Shown: positions 35,510 through 44,013 of the stretch, one piece after another
Numbering within the stretch: the stretch's first letter is position 1
How the letters are laid out: every line of letters starts with the position of its first letter
Assembly (NCBI RefSeq): GCF_026342435.1
Contig: NZ_JAPEMT010000005.1
Coordinates: forward strand, 434,001 to 498,000
DNA: 64,000 nt
Source of the DNA: Streptomyces sp. NBC_00237
Lineage (GTDB): Bacteria > Actinomycetota > Actinomycetes > Streptomycetales > Streptomycetaceae
Reading direction: 5' to 3'
Made by a program: the position numbers and the translations under genes
Notes under the pieces: model-generated
Database searches by the model: none
Told to the model about the DNA's origin: nothing
Seen by the model: the letters and a program-made list of their open reading frames with translations, nothing else

Positions 35510-36409
35510 GTGCCCCCGGAAAGTCCCGGTCACCGTGCACGCCCGGCCGTCCGCGCCGAGGCCGACCCCGGCCTCTTCGGGCCCGCCTCCGTCACCTGGC
35601 AGGTGCACGGCGACCCGATGATGTGGATCGCCGGGGTCCGCGCCCTCTACCTCCAGGCCCTGCACCCCGTCGCCGTACGAGGCGTCATGATCAACAGCAC
35701 CTTCATGGACGACGCCTGGGGCCGTCTGATGCGCACCGCGAACTTCGTGGGCACGACGACGTACGGCACGAAGGACGCCGCCGAGCAGGCCGGGGCCCGG
35801 GTCCGGAAGATCCACCGGCTGCTCGGCGTCGACGACCCCGGGCTGTTGCTCTGGGTGCACTGCGCGGAGATCGACTCCTATCTTTCGGTCGCCCGCCGCT
35901 CCGGGCTGCCGCTGACGGCAGCGCAGGCCGACCGCTACGTCGACGAACACCGCCAGAGCGCCCGCCTGGTCGGCCTCGACCCGGCCCAAGTCCCCTCCAG
36001 TACGGGGGAGATGGCGGACTACTTCGCCTCGGTGCATCCCCTGCTGGAGGCGGGCGAGGACGCCCGCAAGGTGGACGCGTTCCTCCGGCGGCCACCGGTG
36101 CCCCCCGCCCTCGTACCGGCGCGTGAGCTGGTCTGGCGGCGGGTCGCGGCCGTCGCGTACGTCTCGCTGCCGCCCTTCGCGCACGCCCTGTACGGCCGGC
36201 CCGGTCCTGGCCCCCGTGCCGCGGACCGTCAGCTCCTCGCCGCCGGGCACGTCCTGCGCGCGATTCCCTCCAGGCTCCGCTGGCAGTTGCCACCAGGTCA
36301 CATCTTGAAGGCAGTTGCCCGCCTGGGCCCCGGCAGCCGCCCCGCCCCGTACAAACTCAGGGCGCAGGCGGCCATACTGGGACGGGCCGGGGAGGGTGCG
36401 GGACGATGA
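35510..36409 (+). CDS. Oxygenase MpaB/DUF2236 family protein
   Basis: 299 residues. DUF2236 (latex-clearing-protein / MpaB-like) segments: LFGPASVTWQVHGDPMMWIA, LQALHPVAVRGVM, TTYGTKDAAEQAGARV and LLWVHCAEIDSYL, with the His residues that bind heme in characterised members. The biochemical role in Streptomyces is unknown; a heme-dependent oxygenase is plausible. The GTG at 35510 follows AGGAG by nine bases; an ATG far upstream (35369) would read through the promoter repeats. It is followed 18 bp later by the kinase gene, so an operon is likely. Confidence 0.88.
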   Translation: MPPESPGHRARPAVRAEADPGLFGPASVTWQVHGDPMMWIAGVRALYLQALHPVAVRGVMINSTFMDDAWGRLMRTANFVGTTTYGTKDAAEQAGARVRKIHRLLGVDDPGLLLWVHCAEIDSYLSVARRSGLPLTAAQADRYVDEHRQSARLVGLDPAQVPSSTGEMADYFASVHPLLEAGEDARKVDAFLRRPPVPPALVPARELVWRRVAAVAYVSLPPFAHALYGRPGPGPRAADRQLLAAGHVLRAIPSRLRWQLPPGHILKAVARLGPGSRPAPYKLRAQAAILGRAGEGAGR

Positions 36410-36427
36410 CGGGGGCGACAGTACGAG

Positions 36428-38698
36428 ATGGCGGACACCAGGCTGATCCAGGGCCGGTACCGGCTGCTCGACCTGATCGGGCGCGGGGGCATGGGCGAGG
36501 TGTGGCGTGCCCGCGACGAATCGCTCGGCCGACGGGTCGCGGTCAAGTGCCTCAAGCCCATCGGAACCCAGCACGACCAGCAGATCTCCTCCGTGCTCAG
36601 GGAGCGCTTCCGGCGTGAGGCCCGGGTGGCGGCTGCCCTCCAGCACCGGGGCGTCACCGTCGTGCACGACTTCGGCGAGTACGAGGGCGTGCTGTTCCTG
36701 GTGATGGAGCTGCTGGAGGGGCGCAACCTCAGTCAGCTCCTGGAGGACAACAAGCAGCACCCGCTGCCCGTTCACGACGTCGTCGACATCGCCGAACAGG
36801 TCGCCTGGGCCCTCGCCTACACCCACGAACAGGGCATCGTCCACCGCGACTTGAAGCCCGCCAACATCATGCGGCTCGCCGACGGCACCGTGAAGATCTG
36901 CGACTTCGGGATAGCGCGGCTCGGCCACGACATCGGCTTCACCTCCCGCCTCACCGGCACCGGCATCGCCATGGGCACCCCGCACTACATGTCGCCCGAG
37001 CAGATCAGCGGGGTCAACGTGGACCACCGCAGCGATCTGTACTCGCTGGGCTGCGTCCTGTACGAGATCGCGACCGGTGTGCCGCCCTTCGATCTCGACG
37101 ACGCCTGGGCGGTGCTCGTCGGGCACCGGGACACCGCGCCCGAGCCGCCGCGCAGCCACCGGGAGGAACTGCCCGAGTTCTTCGACCGGATAGTCCTGGA
37201 TCTGCTGGCGAAGACGCCCGACGGGCGGCCCTCGGACGCCAAGGACCTCGGCAGGCGGCTCACCGACGGACGGCTCTCCCCGGCGGGCGTGGCCGTCGCC
37301 GGGCACCCCGCGACCGTGCTCGCCACCGCGCCCGAGCTGCGCCCGCCCGCCAAGCGGCCCGAGCAGCCGTCGAGCAGAGCACCCGGGCTGCCGTCCTGGA
37401 CGCGCGGCATGACCACAGGACACAAGGCGGGCGGCACCGGCACGCTCACCCCGGCGCACGGTGATCCGGCGGCGGGGCTGACGGGGGAGTGGACCAGCGG
37501 CGGTGGACTGCGGGCGGGCTCCGACTCCGTGCCTCCCGCCCGTGCGGAGCGGCCCACTCCGCCGCCCGAGGTGCTCGACGTACTCGACAACCGGCACAAC
37601 GCGGGCCTCAGCCTGGGGCGACTCGGGCGCTGGGAGGAGGCGGGCGAGGTGCATCGGGCCGTGGCCGCCGAGCGGGAGCACGCGTTGGGACCCGATCATC
37701 CCGACACCCTGGCCAGCCACTACGAGGTCGGCTTCACGCTCAGTCGTACGGGACGGGCGGCGGACGCGCTGCGGGAGTTCACGAAGGTCACCGAGGGGCG
37801 CACGCGCACGATGGGCGCCGAGCATCCGGAGACGCTGGCCGCCCGGCAGGAGACCGCCTACGTGCTGGGGCAGCTCGGGCGGCACTTCGACGCCCACCAG
37901 GTGTACTCGGCGGTGCTCGCGGCGCGGGAGCGGACGATGGGGCCCGATCATGTCGACACCTTGCGGTGTCGGCACAACCTGGCCTTCAACCTGAGCCGGC
38001 TGGGACGGCTGGAGGACTCGTACCGGATGGCCCGGGACGTGGCCGCCGCGCGGGCGCGGGTGCTCGGGGCGACGCATCCCGACACGCTGGTGACCCGGTA
38101 CGAGGTGGCGTACGCGCTCGGGCAGCTGGGGCGGTGGACGGAGGCGCTCCAGACGTACCGGGAGGTCGCCGGGGCACGGGCGCAGGCGCTCGGGGCCGAT
38201 CATCCGGACACGCTGTCCGCGCGGTACGAGGTCGGGATCTGCCTGGGGAGGCTCGGGCGGAGCGCGGAGGCGCTGGAGCTGTACCGGGATCTGGTCGACG
38301 ACCGGACCCGCACGGGCGGGCCCGCCGACGCGGAGACGCTGCGGGCGCGGCACGGGCTCGGGGTCAACCTCGGGCGGCTGGCGCGGTGGGAGGAGGCCCT
38401 CGCCGAGGCGCGGGACGTGTGCGCGATCCGGGAGCGGGTGCTCGGGCCCGACCACCCGGACACCCTGGTGTCGCGGCGCGAGGTGGCGGTGGGGCTGGGG
38501 TGGCTGGGGCGGTGGGCGGACGCGCTGGCCGTGTACCGGCAGGTGGCGCAGTCGCGGGAGCGGGTGCTGGGGGCGGACCATCCGGATGCTCTGGCCAGCC
38601 GGAATGACGAGGCGCAGTGTCTGGAGCAGTTGGGGAGGGGGGCGGAGGCGGCGGAGCTGTACCGGCGGGTGGCCGCGCTCAGGAGAGGGCGGGGTTAG
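36428..38698 (+). CDS. Serine/threonine protein kinase fused to TPR repeats
   Basis: 756 residues. The N-terminal Hanks kinase (10-280) is complete: glycine loop LIGRGGMGEVWRA, VAVK lysine, HRDLKPANIM catalytic loop, DFGIAR and GTPHYMSPEQ. After a Pro/Gly-rich linker come eight repeats of 42 residues (about 385-750) with the kinesin-light-chain-like pattern GRWEEA...LGPDHPDTLA. There is no TM helix, so the kinase is cytoplasmic and the TPRs probably recruit partners or substrates. It starts 18 bp after the DUF2236 gene. No partner phosphatase or FHA gene is nearby. Confidence 0.95.
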   Translation: MADTRLIQGRYRLLDLIGRGGMGEVWRARDESLGRRVAVKCLKPIGTQHDQQISSVLRERFRREARVAAALQHRGVTVVHDFGEYEGVLFLVMELLEGRNLSQLLEDNKQHPLPVHDVVDIAEQVAWALAYTHEQGIVHRDLKPANIMRLADGTVKICDFGIARLGHDIGFTSRLTGTGIAMGTPHYMSPEQISGVNVDHRSDLYSLGCVLYEIATGVPPFDLDDAWAVLVGHRDTAPEPPRSHREELPEFFDRIVLDLLAKTPDGRPSDAKDLGRRLTDGRLSPAGVAVAGHPATVLATAPELRPPAKRPEQPSSRAPGLPSWTRGMTTGHKAGGTGTLTPAHGDPAAGLTGEWTSGGGLRAGSDSVPPARAERPTPPPEVLDVLDNRHNAGLSLGRLGRWEEAGEVHRAVAAEREHALGPDHPDTLASHYEVGFTLSRTGRAADALREFTKVTEGRTRTMGAEHPETLAARQETAYVLGQLGRHFDAHQVYSAVLAARERTMGPDHVDTLRCRHNLAFNLSRLGRLEDSYRMARDVAAARARVLGATHPDTLVTRYEVAYALGQLGRWTEALQTYREVAGARAQALGADHPDTLSARYEVGICLGRLGRSAEALELYRDLVDDRTRTGGPADAETLRARHGLGVNLGRLARWEEALAEARDVCAIRERVLGPDHPDTLVSRREVAVGLGWLGRWADALAVYRQVAQSRERVLGADHPDALASRNDEAQCLEQLGRGAEAAELYRRVAALRRGRG

Positions 38699-38721
38699 GC
38701 CGTGCGGGGGCTGGGGTTACT

Positions 38722-38762
38722 GCGCGGGGCCCCGCCCCCGGACCCCCGCGCCTCAAACGCCG
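38722..38762. repeat. Streptomyces intergenic repeat element / terminator
   Basis: GCGCGGGG (38722-38729) pairs with CCCCGCGC (38744-38751), followed by CTCAAACGCCGG, a tail seen after many Streptomyces genes. A diverged copy of the tail is at 57726-57738. It lies between the convergent kinase and CopD genes and probably ends both transcripts. Confidence 0.7.
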
Positions 38763-38778
38763 GTGGGGCGGGAAATCC

Positions 38779-39882
38779 TCACCACGTCGGTGTCGGGACG
38801 ACCGTCAGGAGTGCTGAGACGGCCACCACACCCACCAGGACGACCACTTCGGCCCGTGCTGCCTTCGCCGCTCCGTCCGGATCCACCCGGCCGTGGGCCG
38901 AGGGCTTGCGGTGCAGGCGGGAGCGGGCCACCAGGGCCAGTACGCTCACCAGCGTGAAGAGGGCGAGTTTGACGATCAGGGTGCGCCCGTACGCCGTGGT
39001 GAGGATGTTCTCCAGCGGCAGTCGGCGGAGCGTGCTGAAGGTGCCCGTCACCGCCAGTGCCACGTAGAGGAAGGCCGCCATGCGGGCGTACCGGCCGAGG
39101 AGCCTGCGGCCCGCCCCCGGTTCGCCGTCCGGCTGCGCGCGCCACAGGTGCATCGCGCGCAGTGCGTACACCAGGCCGCCCGTCCACAGGGCGGAGGCCG
39201 TCAGGTGGATCGTCGTGAGCGCGATGCCGATCTCGGGGGTGTCCTGCTCCGGGTGCGCCCGCACCGCCTCGGAGAAGATGACCACCGCCAGCGGGAGGAG
39301 CGCCCACACCGGCTTCTTGAACAGCCAGGCGCATCCGGCCGCCGCCAGGAACGCGTTCGCCTGGAGGAGCAGCATGCCGCCCGGCTCGGTCGCGTACGTC
39401 TCGGTGAAGGTCATTCCGCTGTAGTCGGCCATCTGGACGATCTGGCCGAACGAAGCCGCCGCCCCGGCCAGTGACAGCGCGATCCCCCACATGGGTGGCC
39501 GGACCTCCGGAGCACCCGCCACCGTGCGCGCCAGGCGGTGACCGACGATCTCGCCCGTGTGGAGGAAGAGCGCGGCCAGGAAGACCGAGCGCAGCAAGGT
39601 CGTGGTCCCGGCCCCGGGTATGTACAGCTCGCCCGTGTTGCGGGACACGATGCCCGTGCCGAGGAGCGCGACGACGATCAGCACCGCGACCGCCGCCGCC
39701 GGGGTGGCGAACGTCCGTGCGCGCTGCCGCCAGTCCGTGGGCGCGTCCGCGGGTGCGCCGGAGGGCCCGTCCTCGGGTGCCGAGGCGCGCGGTGCGGACG
39801 GGGGCACGGCCGGGAAGCGGCCGTCGCGTACGTCCAGGCGCGGGTCGTCGTGGGTCGGGGTGAGAGGCTCCGGGTAGGTCAC
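38779..39882 (-). CDS. CopD-family membrane protein
   Basis: 367 residues with about eight TM helices. The C-terminal half matches CopD (PF05425): GLVYALRAMHLW, LGRYARMAAFLYVALAVTGT and ENILTTAYGRTLIVKLALFT. The first 75 residues are hydrophilic and Pro-rich. CopD is linked to copper import or handling, usually with CopC, but no CopC gene is present here. The GTG at 39882 abuts an AGGAG, zero spacing; an ATG 30 codons upstream (about 39974) is an alternative, so the start is uncertain. Confidence 0.85.
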   Translation of the reverse strand: MTYPEPLTPTHDDPRLDVRDGRFPAVPPSAPRASAPEDGPSGAPADAPTDWRQRARTFATPAAAVAVLIVVALLGTGIVSRNTGELYIPGAGTTTLLRSVFLAALFLHTGEIVGHRLARTVAGAPEVRPPMWGIALSLAGAAASFGQIVQMADYSGMTFTETYATEPGGMLLLQANAFLAAAGCAWLFKKPVWALLPLAVVIFSEAVRAHPEQDTPEIGIALTTIHLTASALWTGGLVYALRAMHLWRAQPDGEPGAGRRLLGRYARMAAFLYVALAVTGTFSTLRRLPLENILTTAYGRTLIVKLALFTLVSVLALVARSRLHRKPSAHGRVDPDGAAKAARAEVVVLVGVVAVSALLTVVPTPTW

Positions 39883-40026
39883 CTCCTGATTTTCCCTATG
39901 CGGACGAGGTGGCACAAAGCGACCCCCCTCCCGGCCGTCTTCGTCCGGTCTGTACTCCTGCCGCTCCACGGCCATTCCTGTCACCGCCCCCTGTCGTACC
40001 TGTGACGCACCGCATAGGGTCCGGCC

Positions 40027-41601
40027 ATGCCTACGTCCCTGTCCCGGCCGGTGCCCCCGCCGCTGCGCTCCTCGTACGACGTCGTGATCGTCGGTGGCGG
40101 CCACAACGGTCTCGTCGCCGCCGCCTACCTCGCCCGCGCCGGTCGCTCGGTGCTCCTGCTGGAGCGCCTCGACGCCACCGGCGGCGCCGCCGTGTCCGCC
40201 CGCCCGTTTCCCGGCGCGGACGTCCGGCTCTCGCGCTACTCGTATCTCGTGTCTCTCCTCCCCGAGGCCATTGTGCGCGACCTCGGACTCTCGTTCGACG
40301 TACGGAAGCGGACAATCTCCTCGTACACCCCCAAGGGAGACGGCGGTCTGCTGGTCGGCGGTTCCCGTACGCGGGCCTCGTTCGCGGAACTCACCGGGGG
40401 AGACGCGGAGTTCCGGGCCTGGGAGGAGTTCTACGGCAGGCTGCGGGGCGTCGCCGAGCGGGTCTTCCCGACCTTCACCGAGCCGCTGCCGACCCGGGAC
40501 GCCCTGCGTCGGCGCATCGACGATCCGGTGGCCTGGCGGATGCTCTTCGAGGAGCCGATCGGCGTCGCCGTGGAGCAGAACTTCGGGCACGACCTGGTGC
40601 GGGGAGTGGTGCTGACGGACGCGCTGATCGGGACGTTCGCCGATGCGCACGACACCTCACTCGTCCAGAACCGCTGTTTTCTCTACCACGTGGTCGGCAA
40701 CGGAACCGGCGACTGGGACGTACCCGTCGGCGGCATGGGCGCCCTCACCGACGCCCTCGCCCGGGCCGCCCGCGCCGCCGGCGCCACCCTCGTCACCGGG
40801 CACGACGTGACCCGCGTCGAGACCGACGGGGTCCGGGCGGAGGTTGCGTACCGTACGGGCGAGGGGGCGAGCGGACGTGTCGGCGCGCGCCACGTGCTGG
40901 TCAACGCGGCTCCGCACCACCTCGGCGCGCTGCTCGGCGAGGGGCCCGCCCCGTTCGCGCCGCCCCCGGAGGGCGCCCAGTTCAAGGTCAACATGCTGCT
41001 GACGCGGCTGCCGAAGCTCCGGGACCCCTCCGTCGACCCGCGCGACGCGTTCTCCGGGACCTTCCACATCGGGGAGGGGTACGAGGCGCTGGGCGAGGCG
41101 TACGCGCAGGCGGCCGCCGGGCGGCTGCCGAGCGCCCCGCCCTCGGAGGTCTACTGCCACTCGCTGACCGACCCGTCGATCCTCGGCCAGGACCTGGCCG
41201 GAAGCGGACACCACACCCTCACCCTCTTCGGCCTGCACACCCCGGCACGCCTCTTCGCCGCCGACAACGACGCCACCCGCGCCGAACTCCTGCGGACCAC
41301 CCTGGCCCAGCTCGACGCCCACCTCGCCGAACCGATCGCCGACTGCCTGGCACGGGACGCCGACGGCAACCCCTGCATCGAGGCCAAGACCCCGCTCGAC
41401 CTCGAACGCGAACTGCGCATGCCGGGCGGCCACATCTTCCACGGCGACCTCGCCTTCCCGTACGCGGCCGGTCCTGGCGACCGGTGGGGCGTGGCCACCG
41501 CACACCCCAACGTGCTGGTCTGCGGCGCGGGTTCCGTACGCGGGGGCGGCGTCAGCGGCATCGGCGGGCACAACGCGGCGATGGCGGTGCTGGGGCGGTA
41601 G
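40027..41601 (+). CDS. FAD-dependent oxidoreductase, phytoene-desaturase/PYROXD2-like
   Basis: 524 residues. N-terminal dinucleotide-binding fold VVIVGGGHNGLVAAAYLARA with the acidic strand end LLLER, and DVPVGGMGALTDALARAARA as the second family motif; C-terminal GAGSVRGGGVSGIGGHNAA closes the FAD site. The protein resembles PYROXD2-type relatives of carotenoid desaturases, but there is no crt gene in the window, so a carotenoid role is not supported. Divergent from copD across 144 bp. The Ser-X-X repeat gene follows 58 bp later on the same strand. Confidence 0.9.
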   Translation: MPTSLSRPVPPPLRSSYDVVIVGGGHNGLVAAAYLARAGRSVLLLERLDATGGAAVSARPFPGADVRLSRYSYLVSLLPEAIVRDLGLSFDVRKRTISSYTPKGDGGLLVGGSRTRASFAELTGGDAEFRAWEEFYGRLRGVAERVFPTFTEPLPTRDALRRRIDDPVAWRMLFEEPIGVAVEQNFGHDLVRGVVLTDALIGTFADAHDTSLVQNRCFLYHVVGNGTGDWDVPVGGMGALTDALARAARAAGATLVTGHDVTRVETDGVRAEVAYRTGEGASGRVGARHVLVNAAPHHLGALLGEGPAPFAPPPEGAQFKVNMLLTRLPKLRDPSVDPRDAFSGTFHIGEGYEALGEAYAQAAAGRLPSAPPSEVYCHSLTDPSILGQDLAGSGHHTLTLFGLHTPARLFAADNDATRAELLRTTLAQLDAHLAEPIADCLARDADGNPCIEAKTPLDLERELRMPGGHIFHGDLAFPYAAGPGDRWGVATAHPNVLVCGAGSVRGGGVSGIGGHNAAMAVLGR

Positions 41602-41659
41602 GCGGGCGGGCCGCGCACGACCCGGGACACACACCGAGGTTCCGGGGCAGTATGGCCGC

Positions 41660-42040
41660 ATGTCGAAACTCGGGAAGCGCCGCGGTCGTACGTCCGTCAA
41701 CTCGACCTTCTCGCTCTACTCCCAGGATTCCCTGCTGTCGATCGGCTCCGCTGGCTCGGTGCTGTCCGTCGGCTCGGTCGGCTCCGTGCTGTCCGTGGGT
41801 TCGGTCGGTTCCGTGCTGTCGGCGGGGTCGATCGGCTCGGCACTGTCCAGGGTGTCCATCGGGTCGGTGATGAGCACCGGGTCGTTCCTGTCCGCGCAGT
41901 CCGCCTGGTCGATGTTCTCCGTGCGGTCCCGGTACAGCCTGCGGGCGATCGGCGGCGACGGGCCGGGGCCCGCCGCAGGGGCCGCGGCTGCGGCGGCGGC
42001 AGGAGCTGCCGTGCTGCTGCTCCTGCGCCGCCGCCGCTGA
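41660..42040 (+). CDS. Ser-X-X repeat protein with C-terminal membrane anchor (unknown function)
   Basis: 126 residues. From Ser12 to Ser93 every third residue is serine without exception: 28 serines in strict register, mostly as nine-residue blocks SVGSVGSVL. A basic front (KLGKRRGR) precedes it; a Gly/Pro hinge (98-106) and an Ala/Leu membrane helix (about 107-122) ending in RRRR follow. No Sec signal is seen, so this looks tail-anchored with the repeat in the cytoplasm or, if inverted, outside. I recognise no family with known function. Strict codon bias and the 27-bp repeats support a true gene. It probably shares a transcript with the upstream oxidoreductase. Confidence 0.75.
   Translation: MSKLGKRRGRTSVNSTFSLYSQDSLLSIGSAGSVLSVGSVGSVLSVGSVGSVLSAGSIGSALSRVSIGSVMSTGSFLSAQSAWSMFSVRSRYSLRAIGGDGPGPAAGAAAAAAAGAAVLLLLRRRR
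41759..41839 (+). repeat. 27-bp tandem repeats within the Ser-X-X gene
   Basis: Units 41759-41785 and 41786-41812 (starting GTGCTGTCCGT) differ at only a few silent positions; a third, more diverged unit follows. Each encodes VLSVGSVGS. Synonymous drift with strict protein periodicity suggests selection on the protein. Confidence 0.82.
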
Positions 42041-42042
42041 GC

Positions 42043-42068
42043 GGCCGGGGGTCCCCGGACCCCCGGCC
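42043..42068. terminator. Bidirectional terminator
   Basis: GGCCGGGGGTCC (42043-42054) and GGACCCCCGGCC (42057-42068) are exact reverse complements around two bases (about 11 bp stem with a tight loop), between the convergent Ser-X-X and serine hydrolase genes. Confidence 0.82.
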
Positions 42069-42080
42069 CCGCCGCGAGGT

Positions 42081-43895
42081 TCAGTCCCGGGACTCCGTCC
42101 AGCCCCGCGCCTCGATGCGGGCCGCGTCCTGGGGCCGGGTCTCGTCGAACACCGTCCGGTGCCCGTCCTCGACGCGCAGGCCGTCGACGTACACCCCGCG
42201 TCCGACGTACCGCAGGTCGGTCGTGTACCGCCAGCGCAGCGCGACACTCGTGCCCTCGTACGGTGCGAGGTCCGCGCCCGCCCGGTGCCAGACCCGGCCC
42301 GACCACCCGGTGACCGCCCCGCCGGGGTGCGGCTCGGGCCGCTCCCCCTTCCGTACGGTCGTGAACGGGACGGGCCGCCAGGTCGCCCCCGCGTCCGCCG
42401 AGACCTCCAGGGCGAGCGTGTCCGCGGTGGGTTCCGTGTCCCACCACAGGTCGCAGCGGAACAGCCCCCGGTGCGAGCCGAGCCGCAGCGGTGGCAGGGC
42501 GAGCGTCGCCGTCGTCGCGGAGGCCATGCCGGAGAACCAGGCCCTGCGGCCGCGCTCCGGACGCACCGCGACCGCGCGGGCCATCGCGTCGGCGGTCGCC
42601 ACCCGGGGCGCGGAACCGGAACGCCAACTGCGCACCGGGTGGACGGAGTTGCCGAGGAGGATGAGGAAGGAGTCGGTCGTCGGGTCGAGGACGAGGCTGG
42701 TGCCCGTGAAGCCGGTGTGGCCCGCCGTGCGCGGAGTGGCCATCGCGCCCATGTACCAGTGCTGGTAGAGCTCGAATCCGAGCCCGTGTTCGTCGCCGGG
42801 GAAGGCGGTGTTGAAGTCCGTGAACATCAGGTCCACGGACTCCGGCTCCAGGATGCGGGCGCGGCCGTAGACGCCGCCGTTGAGGAGGGTGCGGGCGAGG
42901 ATCGCGAGGTCCCAGGCGGTGGAGAAGACTCCGGCGTGCCCGGCGACGCCGTCGAAGCTGAACGCGTTCTCGTCGTGCACCTCGCCCCAGACCAGCCCTC
43001 GGTCGATGCCCGACCACGGCTTGCGGGCGTCCTCGGTGGCGGCGACCTTCGGTTTCCAGGAGGCGGGCGGGTTGAAACGAGTGCGGTGCATCCCGAGCGG
43101 AGCAGTGATCTCGTCGTGGAGCAGGGCATCCAAAGGGCGAGCGGTGATCTTTTCGAGGACGAGCTGGAGAGAGATGAGGTTGAGGTCCGAGTACAGATAC
43201 GCCGTGCCGGGCGGGCTGGCCGGAGCCTCCGCCCACAGCATCTTCAGCTTCCCCTCCCGGGTCGGCTGCGAGTACAGCGCGATCCACGCCCGGAACCCGG
43301 AGGTGTGCGTCAGCAGCTGCCGTACGGTGATGTCGCCCTTGCCCGCCCCGCCGAACTCCGGCAGGTACGAGGCGACCTTCGCCTCCAGCTCCAGCGCGCC
43401 CCGCTCGATCTGCTGCACCGCCAGCATCGATGTGAACAGCTTGGACACCGACGCCAGGTCGAAGACGGTGTCCCGGGCCATCGGAATCTGCTGCTCCGGC
43501 GGGAACTCCACCGCCGTGTCCGTCTTCTCGTCGTACGCCGCGTAGCGCACGGCCGTCCCGAGGGGTTCGTGCAGCGCGACCGTGCCGCCGCGCCCGGCCA
43601 GCACCACCGCGCCCGCGTACCAGGGGTGCTTGGGGGACGGGCCCAGGAACCGCTTCGCCTCGCCGACCACCCGTTCCAGGTGCTCGGGCAGCAGCCCGGC
43701 ACGCGCCGCCGACCCGTACCGCAGCGTCGGACGGTGCCGTCCCGTGCCGCTCTTCTCGCCGTCCGCCGCCCCGGCTGCGGGAATCGGGCCCAGCACCAGC
43801 GCACCTCCCAGTGCCACGGCCCCACCCGCGAAGCGCCTGCGCCCCATGCCTCGGTGACTGCCACTGTCGTCTCTGTGCGCATCATCCTCAGTCAT
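42081..43895 (-). CDS. Secreted serine hydrolase (beta-lactamase / esterase family)
   Basis: 604 residues. A twin-arginine-like signal (MGRRRFAGGAVALGGALVLG) precedes a class-C-type domain: SxxK as SVSK (in FDLASVSKLFTSM), Tyr motif YSDLN, and a HTGFTGT box near 420. The C-terminal 160 residues form a beta-rich domain of the kind found in immune-inhibitor-A peptidases (VSADAGATWRPVPF). Probably an esterase or peptidase acting outside the cell; substrate unknown. The ATG at 43895 (MTEDDAHRD) is used, but MGRRRF at 43847 may be the real start. The promoter faces the nitronate-monooxygenase gene. Confidence 0.88.
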   Translation of the reverse strand: MTEDDAHRDDSGSHRGMGRRRFAGGAVALGGALVLGPIPAAGAADGEKSGTGRHRPTLRYGSAARAGLLPEHLERVVGEAKRFLGPSPKHPWYAGAVVLAGRGGTVALHEPLGTAVRYAAYDEKTDTAVEFPPEQQIPMARDTVFDLASVSKLFTSMLAVQQIERGALELEAKVASYLPEFGGAGKGDITVRQLLTHTSGFRAWIALYSQPTREGKLKMLWAEAPASPPGTAYLYSDLNLISLQLVLEKITARPLDALLHDEITAPLGMHRTRFNPPASWKPKVAATEDARKPWSGIDRGLVWGEVHDENAFSFDGVAGHAGVFSTAWDLAILARTLLNGGVYGRARILEPESVDLMFTDFNTAFPGDEHGLGFELYQHWYMGAMATPRTAGHTGFTGTSLVLDPTTDSFLILLGNSVHPVRSWRSGSAPRVATADAMARAVAVRPERGRRAWFSGMASATTATLALPPLRLGSHRGLFRCDLWWDTEPTADTLALEVSADAGATWRPVPFTTVRKGERPEPHPGGAVTGWSGRVWHRAGADLAPYEGTSVALRWRYTTDLRYVGRGVYVDGLRVEDGHRTVFDETRPQDAARIEARGWTESRD

Positions 43896-43953
43896 GGCCA
43901 CCAGCAGGCCAAAGCACACCGCCCGTGTCAACGGTCGCCACAGCACCCGAGAA

Positions 43954-43973
43954 TCTGACGCAGCATCAGAAAA
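43954..43973. promoter_or_regulatory. TCTGAC-6-TCAGAAAA site (copy 1), before the nitronate monooxygenase gene
   Basis: TCTGAC GCAGCA TCAGAAAA, an inverted repeat (TCTGA/TCAGA) followed by AAA and CTCTT. The copy at 61571-61590 matches in 15 of 20 positions with identical spacing. It is 41 bp before the nitronate-monooxygenase start. Candidate TetR-family operator. Confidence 0.6.
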
Positions 43974-44013
43974 GCTCTTCCGCTCTTCGCCCTCCTGCGG
44001 CATCCTGCCGCCC

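Noticed and set aside
35438..38581. 1,047-codon minus-strand frame across DUF2236 and kinase genes
   Set aside because: Antisense artefact of the TPR repeats; no coding signature.
40027..42040. Carotenoid biosynthesis cluster
   Set aside because: The FAD oxidoreductase is PYROXD2-like and no phytoene synthase, cyclase or GGPP synthase is nearby.
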